From: a virus
IMG/VR virus record: IMGVR_UViG_3300006754_000189
Location: 1 to 22,962 of that record
Length of the DNA: 22,962 bases
Reading direction: 5' to 3' (one strand)
Positions 6,664-13,392 of this stretch are shown one piece after another. The translations under genes were made by a program, and so were the position numbers. Position 1 is the first letter of the stretch. Each line of letters begins with the position of its first letter. The notes beneath the pieces are model-generated. The model saw only the letters and a program-made list of their open reading frames with translations. It was not told the origin of the DNA and did no database searches.

Positions 6664-8238
6664 ATGTCACGCAAATATGAGTCTGGTACAAATCTCCACC
6701 AGAAAATATTAAATGGAGCCAACATCTTAGCCGATAATGTTGCTTCGACTTTAGGCCCCCGTGGGAGAAATGTTATTCTTCACCACCCGGAGCAAATGCC
6801 CGTTATCACAAAAGATGGTGTAACTGTTGCAAGATTTGTACAACTTAAAGATCCTTTTGAAAATGCCGGCGCTCAAATTATTAAACAGGCTGCATCTAAA
6901 ACCAATTCAGAAGCGGGGGATGGAACTACCACTTCCACAGTCTTAGCTAGGGCAATTCTCGCCCAAGCTCAGAAGTATTTAATGGCCGGCTCTGCCCCAA
7001 TCGAACTTAAACGTGGAATGGATAAGGCGGTTGAAAAAATTGTTAATAATATCAAGGACATGGCCACGCCGATTAGGTCCATAGAGGAGATAACACACAT
7101 TGCAACAATCTCAGCCAATAATGATGAGAAGATAGGTAAATTAATTGCGAAGGGCGTTGATTTGGCCGGGAAAGACGGCGCGATTACGATCGAAGAAGCA
7201 CGATCCATCGAAACTAGCTTAGAATTGGTAGAAGGATTTAGATTTAATTCAGGATATTTAGCTAGTGCTTTTGTTACTGATGAAAAAAGAGGGGTTGTAA
7301 AATATGATGAGCCCATTATTTTGGTTACTGATGAAAAAATTGATTCTGTAGATGATTTAATGCCTGCTTTGGAAATTGCCGCTAGAGAGGCACGCCCCTT
7401 TATTATTATAGCTGAGAATATTGAAGGACAAGCTCTAGCCGCGCTTATTATGAATGCTCTGCGAGGAACAATGCGAGTGGTGGGAATCAGGGCGCCCGGC
7501 TATGGAGAAGAGCGACGTAACATTCTCAAGGATTTGGCCCTTTCGGTGGGGGCAGCTTTTATTACACGTCAAAACAATTTGAGATTGAGAGACGTAAAAT
7601 TGACCCACTTTGGCAAAGCAAAAACTATTGAAAGCTCAAAGTCTCTGACGACCATTGTTGGAGGCAAAGGAGATTCAGACGATGTGGAAAAAAGAATTGA
7701 CTTGCTAAAGGCAGAGATAAAAGAGGCCCCCAGTATGCAGGAAGCCGAAAAAATTCAAGAAAGAATTACGAGGTTAGCCAGTGGAATTGCTGTAATTAGA
7801 GTGGGTGCCGCTAGCGACGTCGAAATGGTTGAAAAGAAGCATAGAATTGAAGATGCTTTAGAGGCGGTTAATGCTGCACAATTAGAAGGAATTGTTCCTG
7901 GTGGCGGCGTCGCCCTAATTCGCGCTGCAAAAAAATTAAAAATTGATACAAAAAGCTCCGATCAAAAATTAGGAGCTAAAATTATCTGTGAAGCGATCAA
8001 GGAGCCTTTAAAACAGATGGCTTTAAACGCCGGATATTCTCCTGACATATTAATATCATTAGTAGAAAAAGCAAAAGGCGATAAAGGTATTGATTTTAAT
8101 ACCGGCAAATTAACTAATTTGCTTGAAAAGGGAATCATAGATCCAGCCAAGGTAACTCGTTGTGCCATTCAGAATGCAGTTTCTGTGGCTTCAATTTTAA
8201 TTACAACCAACTATGCTATTATCGAGAGTCTAGACTAG
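6664..8238 (+). CDS. groEL: phage-encoded chaperonin GroEL
   Basis: 524 aa, a full-length group I chaperonin subunit that folds proteins in an ATP-driven double ring. Seen: S-T-L-G-P-R-G-R (28-35), T-K-D-G-V-T-V-A (49-56), the ATP motif G-D-G-T-T-T (85-90), G-Y-G-E-E-R-R-N in the apical domain, E-D-A-L-E-A-V-N containing the equivalent of the catalytic Asp398 of E. coli GroEL, and P-G-G-G-V-A-L-I. The Gly-Gly-Met repeat tail is missing; the protein ends I-I-E-S-L-D. No co-chaperonin (GroES/gp31-like) gene is visible in the window, so it would need the host's, one elsewhere, or none. It probably folds phage structural proteins. It is preceded by its own promoter. Confidence 0.97.
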   Translation: MSRKYESGTNLHQKILNGANILADNVASTLGPRGRNVILHHPEQMPVITKDGVTVARFVQLKDPFENAGAQIIKQAASKTNSEAGDGTTTSTVLARAILAQAQKYLMAGSAPIELKRGMDKAVEKIVNNIKDMATPIRSIEEITHIATISANNDEKIGKLIAKGVDLAGKDGAITIEEARSIETSLELVEGFRFNSGYLASAFVTDEKRGVVKYDEPIILVTDEKIDSVDDLMPALEIAAREARPFIIIAENIEGQALAALIMNALRGTMRVVGIRAPGYGEERRNILKDLALSVGAAFITRQNNLRLRDVKLTHFGKAKTIESSKSLTTIVGGKGDSDDVEKRIDLLKAEIKEAPSMQEAEKIQERITRLASGIAVIRVGAASDVEMVEKKHRIEDALEAVNAAQLEGIVPGGGVALIRAAKKLKIDTKSSDQKLGAKIICEAIKEPLKQMALNAGYSPDILISLVEKAKGDKGIDFNTGKLTNLLEKGIIDPAKVTRCAIQNAVSVASILITTNYAIIESLD

Positions 8239-8269
8239 TTAATATTGCACAGAGGGGGGGGAAGTACCA

Positions 8270-8536
8270 ATGTCTGCGGATGCTGTTGTTCATGCCGAGA
8301 TGAATGGAAAATTTGATCAAATTATGCAAAAATTAGAAGTAGTAAATGAAAAACAAGATGAGATGGCACAAGATATTGCTAAAATCAAAGAAGCGGTTTA
8401 CCACCCAGATGAAGGTCTTTACGCTCGCCTGCGTGAACTGGAGGGGTGGCAAGCAACGTCTTCGCGCCTCATATGGATTATAATTACGGCGATCGTTGGC
8501 CTGACCGTGGCTACAGTATATAAAACTTTATTTTAA
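8270..8536 (+). CDS. XhlA-like coiled-coil protein with C-terminal membrane anchor
   Basis: 88 aa. Residues 10-45 form a heptad-rich helix (M-N-G-K-F-D-Q-I-M-Q-K-L-E-V-V-N-E-K-Q-D), followed by E-A-V-Y-H-P-D-E-G-L-Y-A-R-L-R-E-L-E and one C-terminal membrane segment (L-I-W-I-I-I-T-A-I-V-G-L-T-V-A-T-V). This architecture is that of haemolysin XhlA/holin-associated phage proteins. A part in lysis is likely but inferred; the amidase is several genes upstream. The ribosome site is a G-rich GAGGGGGGGGAAG. It shares the groEL transcript, as no promoter lies between them. Confidence 0.75.
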   Translation: MSADAVVHAEMNGKFDQIMQKLEVVNEKQDEMAQDIAKIKEAVYHPDEGLYARLRELEGWQATSSRLIWIIITAIVGLTVATVYKTLF

Positions 8537-8543
8537 TTTTTTC

Positions 8544-8571
8544 TTGACAAATATTTTTTATATGCTATACT
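8544..8571 (+). promoter_or_regulatory. sigma-70 promoter with extended -10
   Basis: TTGACA, 16 bp, TATACT, preceded by a T-rich stretch that can act as an UP element. TATG ahead of the -10 gives an extended -10-like context. It drives the small-gene operon starting at 8592. Confidence 0.8.
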
Positions 8572-8591
8572 TATCAAAAGAAGGAGTTTTT

Positions 8592-8903
8592 ATGCGAGTT
8601 AACGTAACCTATTCAGTCCAACTGGCTGAAATAAGGCAGCTAGTTCAAGAGTTGCTTTTAAAAGTGGAAGATGACATAGAGCAAATTAATGAACTCTTTC
8701 CAGCAATTCAGGAAAGCATTAATAAAGAACAAGAAAGTAAAGCGGTGCAATTGCTTGAAGGGTGCCGGCAGAATATTACGAATGTAGATCATGCGCTTTT
8801 TGATTGTCGAAATATTCTTAATGGCTACCAACAAGCAACTTTGCAGTTGAGGGAAATGGCTGCGACGACCAAAGAAGAGAATATTAATGTTGAAGGTGGG
8901 TGA
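8592..8903 (+). CDS. hypothetical helical protein
   Basis: 103 aa; ATG chosen because AAGGAG sits at the right distance, while an upstream TTG would lie inside the promoter. The protein is all-helical and acidic (L-A-E-I-R-Q-L-V-Q-E-L-L-L-K-V-E-D-D-I), with C-R and C-R-N-I motifs, resembling a helical bundle. Function unknown. Its last residues N-V-E-G-G are encoded by bases that also start the next gene, the same joint format as in the M-K-V-G-D-L-V arrays further on. Confidence 0.75.
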   Translation: MRVNVTYSVQLAEIRQLVQELLLKVEDDIEQINELFPAIQESINKEQESKAVQLLEGCRQNITNVDHALFDCRNILNGYQQATLQLREMAATTKEENINVEGG

Positions 8904-9126
8904 TTTAGTCTATGCGCCTTCTGAAGTTAGATTACTGAAGTTTTATGATGAAGAATATACAGACTATCCACATATCTATTCAGAAACTCCAACAAAAGTT
9001 TACAGACTTAAAACCCCGACCAATCTTTTGTTGACTGAAACTAAGACAGCATATAAAAAATATTTAAAGGTTTTATATGACGGTGATGAGTGGTATGTAG
9101 ATGAGAACGATATAAACACAATATAG
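8887..9126 (+). CDS. M-K-V-G-D-L-V family small protein (isolated member)
   Basis: 79 aa beginning M-L-K-V-G-D-L-V-Y. Either the ATG or the TTG one codon later could be used; from the TTG the overlap with the upstream gene is exactly 14 nt, as in the arrays. The body is beta-rich with many Tyr and Asp residues (Y-L-K-V-L-Y-D-G-D-E-W-Y-V-D-E-N-D-I), consistent with a small SH3-like barrel. It belongs to the family with at least 14 more members in this window. Function unknown. Confidence 0.75.
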   Translation: MLKVGDLVYAPSEVRLLKFYDEEYTDYPHIYSETPTKVYRLKTPTNLLLTETKTAYKKYLKVLYDGDEWYVDENDINTI

Positions 9127-9134
9127 GGGATATT

Positions 9135-9410
9135 TTGATTAAATTAATAGAAATTCATGAAACGTCTAAAGGACATATATTAAGAGAGGTATATGTGAGC
9201 CCAAAGCACGTTGTGTCATTAAGGGAAGACATGAGGTTCCGACAAAAACTTGAGGAAGGGAGGCTTCCTCCCGAGTTAGATGATAGTCACCTTTTCACAA
9301 GGTTGACGTTAGATAAGGGATTTACTGGGCTGGAAATAGTTGTGGTGGGAGCCCCAGCTTTAATTGAGTCTAAGCTCAAAAGCCCCCAAAAAGAGTTGCT
9401 ACATGGATAA
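9135..9410 (+). CDS. hypothetical protein, TTG start
   Basis: 91 aa starting at TTG behind AGGGGAT; no in-frame ATG gives a complete domain. Sequence features: M-I-K-L-I-E-I-H, Y-V-S-P-K-H-V-V-S-L-R-E-D, then F-T-R-L-T-L-D-K-G-F-T-G-L-E-I-V-V-V-G. The layout of alternating beta strands recalls small FlbD-like phage proteins, but I cannot assign a function. The 3' end overlaps the glutaredoxin gene by eight bases. Confidence 0.7.
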   Translation: MIKLIEIHETSKGHILREVYVSPKHVVSLREDMRFRQKLEEGRLPPELDDSHLFTRLTLDKGFTGLEIVVVGAPALIESKLKSPQKELLHG

Positions 9411-9675
9411 ACATATTACTATGTATATTAAATCGGAGTGTCCATCCTGCATTAAGGCACAACATGAACTTTTGAAGCACAAAATAAATCATACGACTTA
9501 TATTATGGATAACAATTTGGATGAGTTAGAATCTGTAAAAGAAAAATGGGACCACCCCACAGTTCCCATAGTTCTGCGTAGTCCGGGCGCAGGGGAAGGC
9601 CCAGCGCTGTTAATTGGAGGCTATACAGAATTAAAAATTTATTTTACCGACAAACTAGGGGGAGTTAAGGAATAA
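9403..9675 (+). CDS. glutaredoxin
   Basis: 90 aa thioredoxin-fold protein with active site C13-P-S-C16 (host glutaredoxins usually have C-P-Y-C), cis-Pro loop T-V-P at 53-55 and the glutathione-site G-G-Y-T-E-L at 72-77. It should reduce disulfides, classically those of ribonucleotide reductase, supporting dNTP synthesis in infection. The loop R-S-P-G-A-G-E-G-P-A between the cis-Pro and G-G-Y is a little longer than usual. The ATG was chosen over an upstream in-frame TTG because all family residues follow it. Confidence 0.88.
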   Translation: MDKHITMYIKSECPSCIKAQHELLKHKINHTTYIMDNNLDELESVKEKWDHPTVPIVLRSPGAGEGPALLIGGYTELKIYFTDKLGGVKE

Positions 9676-9683
9676 GGCTGCTC

Positions 9684-10031
9684 ATGTCGTCCAACAAAGA
9701 AAACAATGTAGTATTTACTCTGGAAGAACACAGATGGCTCACATATGTGCAAAAGATAGAGAGCGACAGAGCAATTCTTGATGATCTTTTATTTACAAGC
9801 AATGACTCTCTTTCATTATATAATAAAAGCAAACTATGTGAATATTACAGCATCCTCTATTGTTTGGAAGATATAATTCACAAAATGGCTGATGACGAAA
9901 ATTATGATGCAGCAACAGAAAGTTTTATTGTTTCAGAGGGCTTAGCTTTTCAATTTTCCCTCTTTATGCAAGCGTTAGTCCTTTCTAAAGAGATCGTTAC
10001 TGAGAATAATTGTTCTATTTCGCTGCACTGA
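9684..10031 (+). CDS. hypothetical helical protein
   Basis: 115 aa, acidic, helical throughout (E-E-H-R-W-L-T-Y-V-Q-K-I, then L-C-E-Y-Y-S-I-L-Y-C-L-E-D-I-I-H-K-M). No motif recognised. It follows the glutaredoxin by eight bases and a weak AAGG, and lies in the 8544 operon. Confidence 0.65.
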   Translation: MSSNKENNVVFTLEEHRWLTYVQKIESDRAILDDLLFTSNDSLSLYNKSKLCEYYSILYCLEDIIHKMADDENYDAATESFIVSEGLAFQFSLFMQALVLSKEIVTENNCSISLH

Positions 10032-10045
10032 GGTCTATTTAAAGT

Positions 10046-10432
10046 ATGATTAAATTTATGTATATCGGGGTGTGGATCGCGCTAGCATTTGTTTATGCGT
10101 TCGCGTGGACCCGTGCTTATGAGGCTCACCAAAGAGAGGCGCAGCACTCCAAAAAAGAAATATTTGCCCCATCCATGTTGATATGGGCACATGCAATTTT
10201 TTTGTTTATTCAACCGGCCTTTTTTATAGGCGTCGTTCTTTATTTTTGTGGGAATTTTTATTGGCGCACCAATCAGGGACATTTACAAGAGGGGAGGGAG
10301 GCTGTTTTTTGGTTGCGTAGTTATTATGCAAATGAATTCCCCAATATTAACGGGATAATTGTTGAATGGCCTGTTAAAGTGGTTAGCAGTCAAGTAATTT
10401 GTTGGGAGGGTCAGTGGTATAAAACAAAATAA
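10046..10432 (+). CDS. hypothetical membrane protein with two membrane segments
   Basis: 128 aa. Two hydrophobic helices (about residues 4-21 and 43-68) are linked by a charged loop with H-Q-R-E-A-Q-H-S-K-K; a Trp-rich C-terminal part (R-E-A-V-F-W-L-R-S-Y-Y, V-I-C-W-E-G-Q-W-Y) follows. It is the first of three consecutive membrane-protein genes. Function unknown. Confidence 0.7.
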   Translation: MIKFMYIGVWIALAFVYAFAWTRAYEAHQREAQHSKKEIFAPSMLIWAHAIFLFIQPAFFIGVVLYFCGNFYWRTNQGHLQEGREAVFWLRSYYANEFPNINGIIVEWPVKVVSSQVICWEGQWYKTK

Positions 10433-10442
10433 ATCATTTTTA

Positions 10443-10709
10443 ATGTTATTGGGCTTTTATATTTTTATTTTAATAATAGCCTTTGCATTTCTTATTTTTT
10501 TTGTTGGGTCGCCACGGGCAGCTTCCAAGTCTTCCGCTAAATCAAAATTTTATGATTTCAGCGAACAGCTAGTAGATGGCCAGATTAGTAAGCCTACTGC
10601 GCTCTATACAGATGCCAGACAGAAGGTGAAATTTGATAGGCTGTTAAGATTAAAAAGATCATTTTTAAAAGATCTTTTTTCGACAGCTAAAGAAAAAGTT
10701 TTAAAATAA
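10443..10709 (+). CDS. hypothetical single-span membrane protein
   Basis: 88 aa with one long N-terminal hydrophobic segment (about residues 2-23, very Phe/Ile-rich) followed by a basic cytoplasmic-type tail with R-A-A-S-K-S-S-A-K-S-K and L-L-R-L-K-R-S-F-L-K. The positive charges after the segment predict N-out, C-in topology. The start codon is ten bases after the previous stop, with little Shine-Dalgarno. Function unknown. Confidence 0.6.
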   Translation: MLLGFYIFILIIAFAFLIFFVGSPRAASKSSAKSKFYDFSEQLVDGQISKPTALYTDARQKVKFDRLLRLKRSFLKDLFSTAKEKVLK

Positions 10710-10758
10710 ATAATATTTTTTTCTTTTTTGTAAATTTATGCATATGTATGAATAAGGG

Positions 10759-10808
10759 GTGTGAATTGTTTTTCACACTTTTCGATGTTTTGGAAGTCCC
10801 TTCCAAAA
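10759..10808 (+). promoter_or_regulatory. two tandem hairpins in the leader of the PAP2-like gene
   Basis: First hairpin: GTGTGAA, six bases, TTCACAC (10759-10778), followed by TTTT, so it may act as a weak terminator for the upstream genes. Second hairpin: TTTTGGAA, five bases, TTCCAAAA (10788-10808). The symmetry argues that this stretch is leader RNA and not the N-terminus of the next protein. Confidence 0.5.
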
Positions 10809-10844
10809 TCTTTGGGGGAGTGGTTTGTATACAGGGAGGTATGT

Positions 10845-11531
10845 ATGTCGTTGGGTGTGAAAGCTAAATATCTTATCTTAGCCTTTGTACCTTATTCTAT
10901 CATCTACTTCTTATTTCAAACCGGAATCATTGCACACGAATATGATTTATTAATGGGGGTCGATACTCAAATTCCTTTTGTTCCTGAGTTTGTGTGGATA
11001 TATCATACACTAATTCCGGTGACGGCTGCTAGCTGTTTTATGCTGTTTCACGACAAAAAGCTATTTTCTTTAATGACGTATGGCAATTTGGCTGCGGGAG
11101 TGGTGCTTTGTATATTTTATGTTCTCATACCTTCCTACTATCCACGTGCGGCTTACGTTGATACCAACACTATTTCTGGTCTGTTGGTTGAGCTTACGAG
11201 AGGAATTGACGGAGCGAACAATACTTTTCCCTCTGGGCATGTTACATTTTCATGGTTGCTAGCATATTTTGTGGGACTGTCCAAAAGAGGTAAACAATAT
11301 TTAAGTCTTAGATTAGCCTATCTAGGCTGGGCAGCTTTAATCGCCGCTTCTACTTTAATGCTCAAACAACATTATTTGATTGATGTTATTTCTGGAATCA
11401 CCCTAGCTTCAATTATTTTTTATATATCTCGCAAGATGTATTTGTTTCGCCGCACCTCGAAGCTAGTTATAACAGATGTTGACTTCATACCCCGAGGAAC
11501 TTCTGCAAAAGAAGTGCCAGTTGATTGTTAA
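10845..11531 (+). CDS. PAP2-superfamily membrane lipid phosphatase/phosphotransferase
   Basis: 228 aa with about six membrane segments. The ATG follows GGGAGGT by five bases; an upstream GTG would extend the protein over the hairpin region. Seen: Y-P-R at 99-101 (motif 1 region), F-P-S-G-H-V-T-F-S-W with Pro129-Ser-Gly-His132 (motif 2), and S-T-L-M-L-K-Q-H-Y-L-I-D-V with His176 and Asp180 (motif 3, the usual Arg after Ser being Thr). The K-Q-H-Y form of motif 3 is typical of the inositol-phosphoceramide/sphingomyelin-synthase-like branch (PAP2_3). It would act on lipid phosphates or headgroups at the membrane. An unusual phage gene; substrate unknown. Confidence 0.82.
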   Translation: MSLGVKAKYLILAFVPYSIIYFLFQTGIIAHEYDLLMGVDTQIPFVPEFVWIYHTLIPVTAASCFMLFHDKKLFSLMTYGNLAAGVVLCIFYVLIPSYYPRAAYVDTNTISGLLVELTRGIDGANNTFPSGHVTFSWLLAYFVGLSKRGKQYLSLRLAYLGWAALIAASTLMLKQHYLIDVISGITLASIIFYISRKMYLFRRTSKLVITDVDFIPRGTSAKEVPVDC

Positions 11532-12069
11532 AGAAATATTAAAAGAAAAATATGTTGAATTGTCGGTGAAAGATTTTATTTTGAGAGAAGGTTTGAAAAC
11601 GGAAATTGAATGTAATATTTTTTTTTCTAATGACTGGGAGGATATTTTTATTGTAGGCCATGGAGCCGGCCTTGTCGATGCTCTTTACACCGCCATGATA
11701 GATCATTTTTCACCTAAATTTATTTCCCTCAAAAATGTTTCTTTTGATGACTTTGTTGTGCAAGTTAAATTTAAAAACAGTTCGAGGAAATCAGCATCTC
11801 CAGTAGAGATTAAACTATCCCTGAAAAATGGAAATGATAGGAATATATATTTCTCTTCAGAATCTTATTCGATGGTGGGGGGTGCAATTTCTGTGGTGAC
11901 AACTGCCTGTGAATATTTAATAAACGCTGAGAGAGCTATCCTCCAGTTACGCGATTTTATTGCCGATGCTCGTCAAAGAGAAAGAATAGATGTAATGGAC
12001 GTTTATGTTGATAAGATGGTGAAGTTAGTAGGAATCACCACGTATGAAGAAGTTTTAGATAAATGTTGA
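11476..12069 (+). CDS. stand-alone LeuA-like regulatory (dimerisation) domain protein
   Basis: 197 aa. Residues about 57-155 resemble the C-terminal allosteric domain of 2-isopropylmalate/homocitrate synthases: G-H-G-A-G-L-V-D-A-L-Y-T-A-M (61-74; family form G-x-G-P-V-D-A), then S-L-K-N-V-S-F-D-D-F-V-V-Q-V, and the helix V-T-T-A-C-E-Y-L-I-N-A-E. The TIM-barrel catalytic domain is absent; the first 50 residues are a short charged helical part. It could modulate the host enzyme or have been repurposed. The match is from memory of the family pattern and is moderate. It overlaps the PAP2-like gene by 56 bases, and its TGA stop lies inside the next promoter's -35 box. Confidence 0.6.
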   Translation: MLTSYPEELLQKKCQLIVKEILKEKYVELSVKDFILREGLKTEIECNIFFSNDWEDIFIVGHGAGLVDALYTAMIDHFSPKFISLKNVSFDDFVVQVKFKNSSRKSASPVEIKLSLKNGNDRNIYFSSESYSMVGGAISVVTTACEYLINAERAILQLRDFIADARQRERIDVMDVYVDKMVKLVGITTYEEVLDKC

Positions 12070-12094
12070 CATATTTTAATTTTTGTGTTAGGAT
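12066..12094 (+). promoter_or_regulatory. sigma-70 promoter of the first small-protein array
   Basis: TTGACA, 17 bp, TAGGAT with TG one base before it (extended -10). The TGA of the -35 box is the stop codon of the upstream gene. It is the only promoter seen for the seven genes up to 13333. Confidence 0.75.
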
Positions 12095-12115
12095 GAGAAT
12101 AATAAAAGGTGATTA

Positions 12116-12301
12116 ATGAAAATCGGTGATTTAGTTGAACCTTATGACAAGTTTATGGTAGAGCGCGTTTACTACGGAATCGGTGTGATATTAGATAGTT
12201 ATGAAGATGAAGATGGATTACTTTTTTTTGAGGTGCAGTGGGCTCACTCCCGTCAGTGGTTTGGTCAAGATGAAATGAGGGTCATCAGTGAGAGCAATTA
12301 A
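12116..12301 (+). CDS. M-K-V-G-D-L-V family small protein
   Basis: 61 aa, M-K-I-G-D-L-V-E start, G-I-G-V-I-L-D-S-Y core, F-F-E-V-Q-W, and tail M-R-V-I-S-E-S-N. It is the head gene of the array, with AAAGGTGAT as ribosome site in a short leader. The pattern G-D-L-V, then a central G-I-G-V-I-L strand and V-x-W, is that of a five-strand SH3-like barrel. The last 14 bases are also the start of the GIY-YIG gene. Confidence 0.8.
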   Translation: MKIGDLVEPYDKFMVERVYYGIGVILDSYEDEDGLLFFEVQWAHSRQWFGQDEMRVISESN

Positions 12302-12548
12302 ATGGTTTTTATACGTGGCAAGGTGCGCCGATGGCACCCTTTATACAGGGGTTACTACCGATATAGATAGGCGTTTAAATGAACACAATAGGGGTAATAG
12401 GGGGGCGAAATATACTAAAACCCGACGTCCCATCACCCTAGTTTATTCGACGGTTTTTAAAGGCCGCTCAGAGGCCCAGAAAGCAGAATATGCCTTCAAG
12501 CGGTTGACGCGGAAAGAAAAGTTAAAGGTAATTAATGAAAGTCGGTGA
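12288..12548 (+). CDS. GIY-YIG nuclease of the YhbQ/UPF0213 type inside the array
   Basis: 86 aa, GTG start. Seen: W-F-L-Y-V-A-R-C-A-D-G-T-L-Y-T-G-V-T-T-D-I-D-R-R-L, i.e. strand 1 L-Y-V and strand 2 L-Y-T-G-V-T in place of GIY and YIG, catalytic-helix Arg29, E-H-N-R-G, G-A-K-Y-T-K, R-R-P-I-T-L-V-Y, and the metal-ligand helix S-E-A-Q-K-A-E. All expected catalytic elements appear present, so it may cut DNA. It overlaps the genes on both sides by 14 nt, and its C-terminus V-I-N-E-S-R is dictated by the start of the next cassette. Host YhbQ-type proteins are single-domain like this one. Confidence 0.88.
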   Translation: MRAIKWFLYVARCADGTLYTGVTTDIDRRLNEHNRGNRGAKYTKTRRPITLVYSTVFKGRSEAQKAEYAFKRLTRKEKLKVINESR

Positions 12549-12756
12549 TTTGGTAAAAACATTTCACGAGGGTGAGTGGGCTGGGACACCCAATTATGGT
12601 CTAATTGCGCGCTTGGCCTATAATATTAGTAGTCGTCATGATGATGGGTGGGAATGGAACGCTCGATGCATCGATGTATTGTGGGCGGGTGAAGCCACCC
12701 CTTCGCGAGTTGATTATGTAGCCTTTGAGAACGGCTCTGTGAGGGTGGTAGAATGA
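12535..12756 (+). CDS. M-K-V-G-D-L-V family small protein
   Basis: 73 aa. M-K-V-G-D-L-V-K start, Y-G-L-I-A-R-L, R-C-I-D-V-L-W and end S-V-R-V-V-E. AAGGT lies five bases before the ATG, inside the GIY-YIG gene's C-terminal codons. It lacks the usual I-S-E-S-R tail, because the next gene begins with a different four-base ATGA overlap. Confidence 0.75.
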   Translation: MKVGDLVKTFHEGEWAGTPNYGLIARLAYNISSRHDDGWEWNARCIDVLWAGEATPSRVDYVAFENGSVRVVE

Positions 12757-12944
12757 TAGGATCCCTCGTAAAAGATCCACCTTCGCACCTACTTGGGATT
12801 ATTTTGGGATCGAGGAAGGACTCAGATCCGGTAGAATGGAGGGTTTTTTGGTTCCAGCCAGCAAAAGGAATGAAGCTCTCCACTTATCCATATGTTTCTT
12901 ATCGAGAAACTGATCAGGTGGAGGTCATAAGTGAAGGTGGGTGA
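12753..12944 (+). CDS. divergent array member
   Basis: 63 aa. The start M-I-G-S-L-V-K is a degraded form of the family's M-K-V-G-D-L-V, but the rest fits: L-G-I-I-L-G-S, W-R-V-F-W-F and the tail Q-V-E-V-I-S-E-G-G. The overlap with the upstream gene is four bases, and GAGGGTGG is its ribosome site. The 3' joint with the next gene is the standard 14-nt one. Confidence 0.7.
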   Translation: MIGSLVKDPPSHLLGIILGSRKDSDPVEWRVFWFQPAKGMKLSTYPYVSYRETDQVEVISEGG

Positions 12945-13140
12945 CTTAGTTCAAGTTATAGAACCGCGCGCCTGCGGTGGGATAGATAAGGGTCGTATGG
13001 GGTTAGTTACCCAACACCTTCCCGGCTGGAATCCTGCGGGTCCAGAGCGTTGGATTATAGATTGGATACCAAGTAACCAAAAACCTCTTTCGACTTGCAC
13101 CCTTGGGAAGGGAATAAAGGTTATTAATGAGGGCGGGTGA
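12931..13140 (+). CDS. M-K-V-G-D-L-V family small protein
   Basis: 69 aa, GTG start with GAGGT in the upstream gene's codons. Core G-R-M-G-L-V-T-Q-H and W-I-I-D-W-I-P, tail I-K-V-I-N-E-G-G. Several Pro, Gly and Trp residues, no cysteine pair. Overlaps both neighbours by 14 nt. Function unknown; SH3-like fold is inferred. Confidence 0.75.
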   Translation: MKVGDLVQVIEPRACGGIDKGRMGLVTQHLPGWNPAGPERWIIDWIPSNQKPLSTCTLGKGIKVINEGG

Positions 13141-13333
13141 TTTAGTTAGGATTCACGATCCAGATGAACACAAAATAGATGGAACACCCTATTCTGTTTT
13201 AGGAATTCTTATTAATATAAGACAGAAAACTTTTAACGCTAATGCACATCGTATTTTTACGGTATATATAGAGGGAGAGCAGAGGGTTTTTGATGAACCC
13301 TTTTGGGCTGCAACCGTTATTAGTTCGGCGTAA
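13127..13333 (+). CDS. M-K-V-G-D-L-V family small protein, last of the first run
   Basis: 68 aa, starting M-R-A-G-D-L-V-R at an ATG behind AAGGT. Core Y-S-V-L-G-I-L-I-N-I, tail A-A-T-V-I-S-S-A. The E-S-R ending is missing because no cassette follows directly: a promoter and an RNA gene come next. Confidence 0.75.
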   Translation: MRAGDLVRIHDPDEHKIDGTPYSVLGILINIRQKTFNANAHRIFTVYIEGEQRVFDEPFWAATVISSA

Positions 13334-13357
13334 TTATTTTAATTTTATATTTTTTTG

Positions 13358-13386
13358 TTGACAAGAGAAGATGGAAAGAGTACAAT
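13358..13386 (+). promoter_or_regulatory. sigma-70 promoter of a structured RNA
   Basis: TTGACA, 17 bp, TACAAT, with a long T-tract directly upstream. Predicted start about 13393. Between here and the terminator there is no ORF longer than 15 codons on this strand. Confidence 0.8.
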
Positions 13387-13392
13387 GATCAC

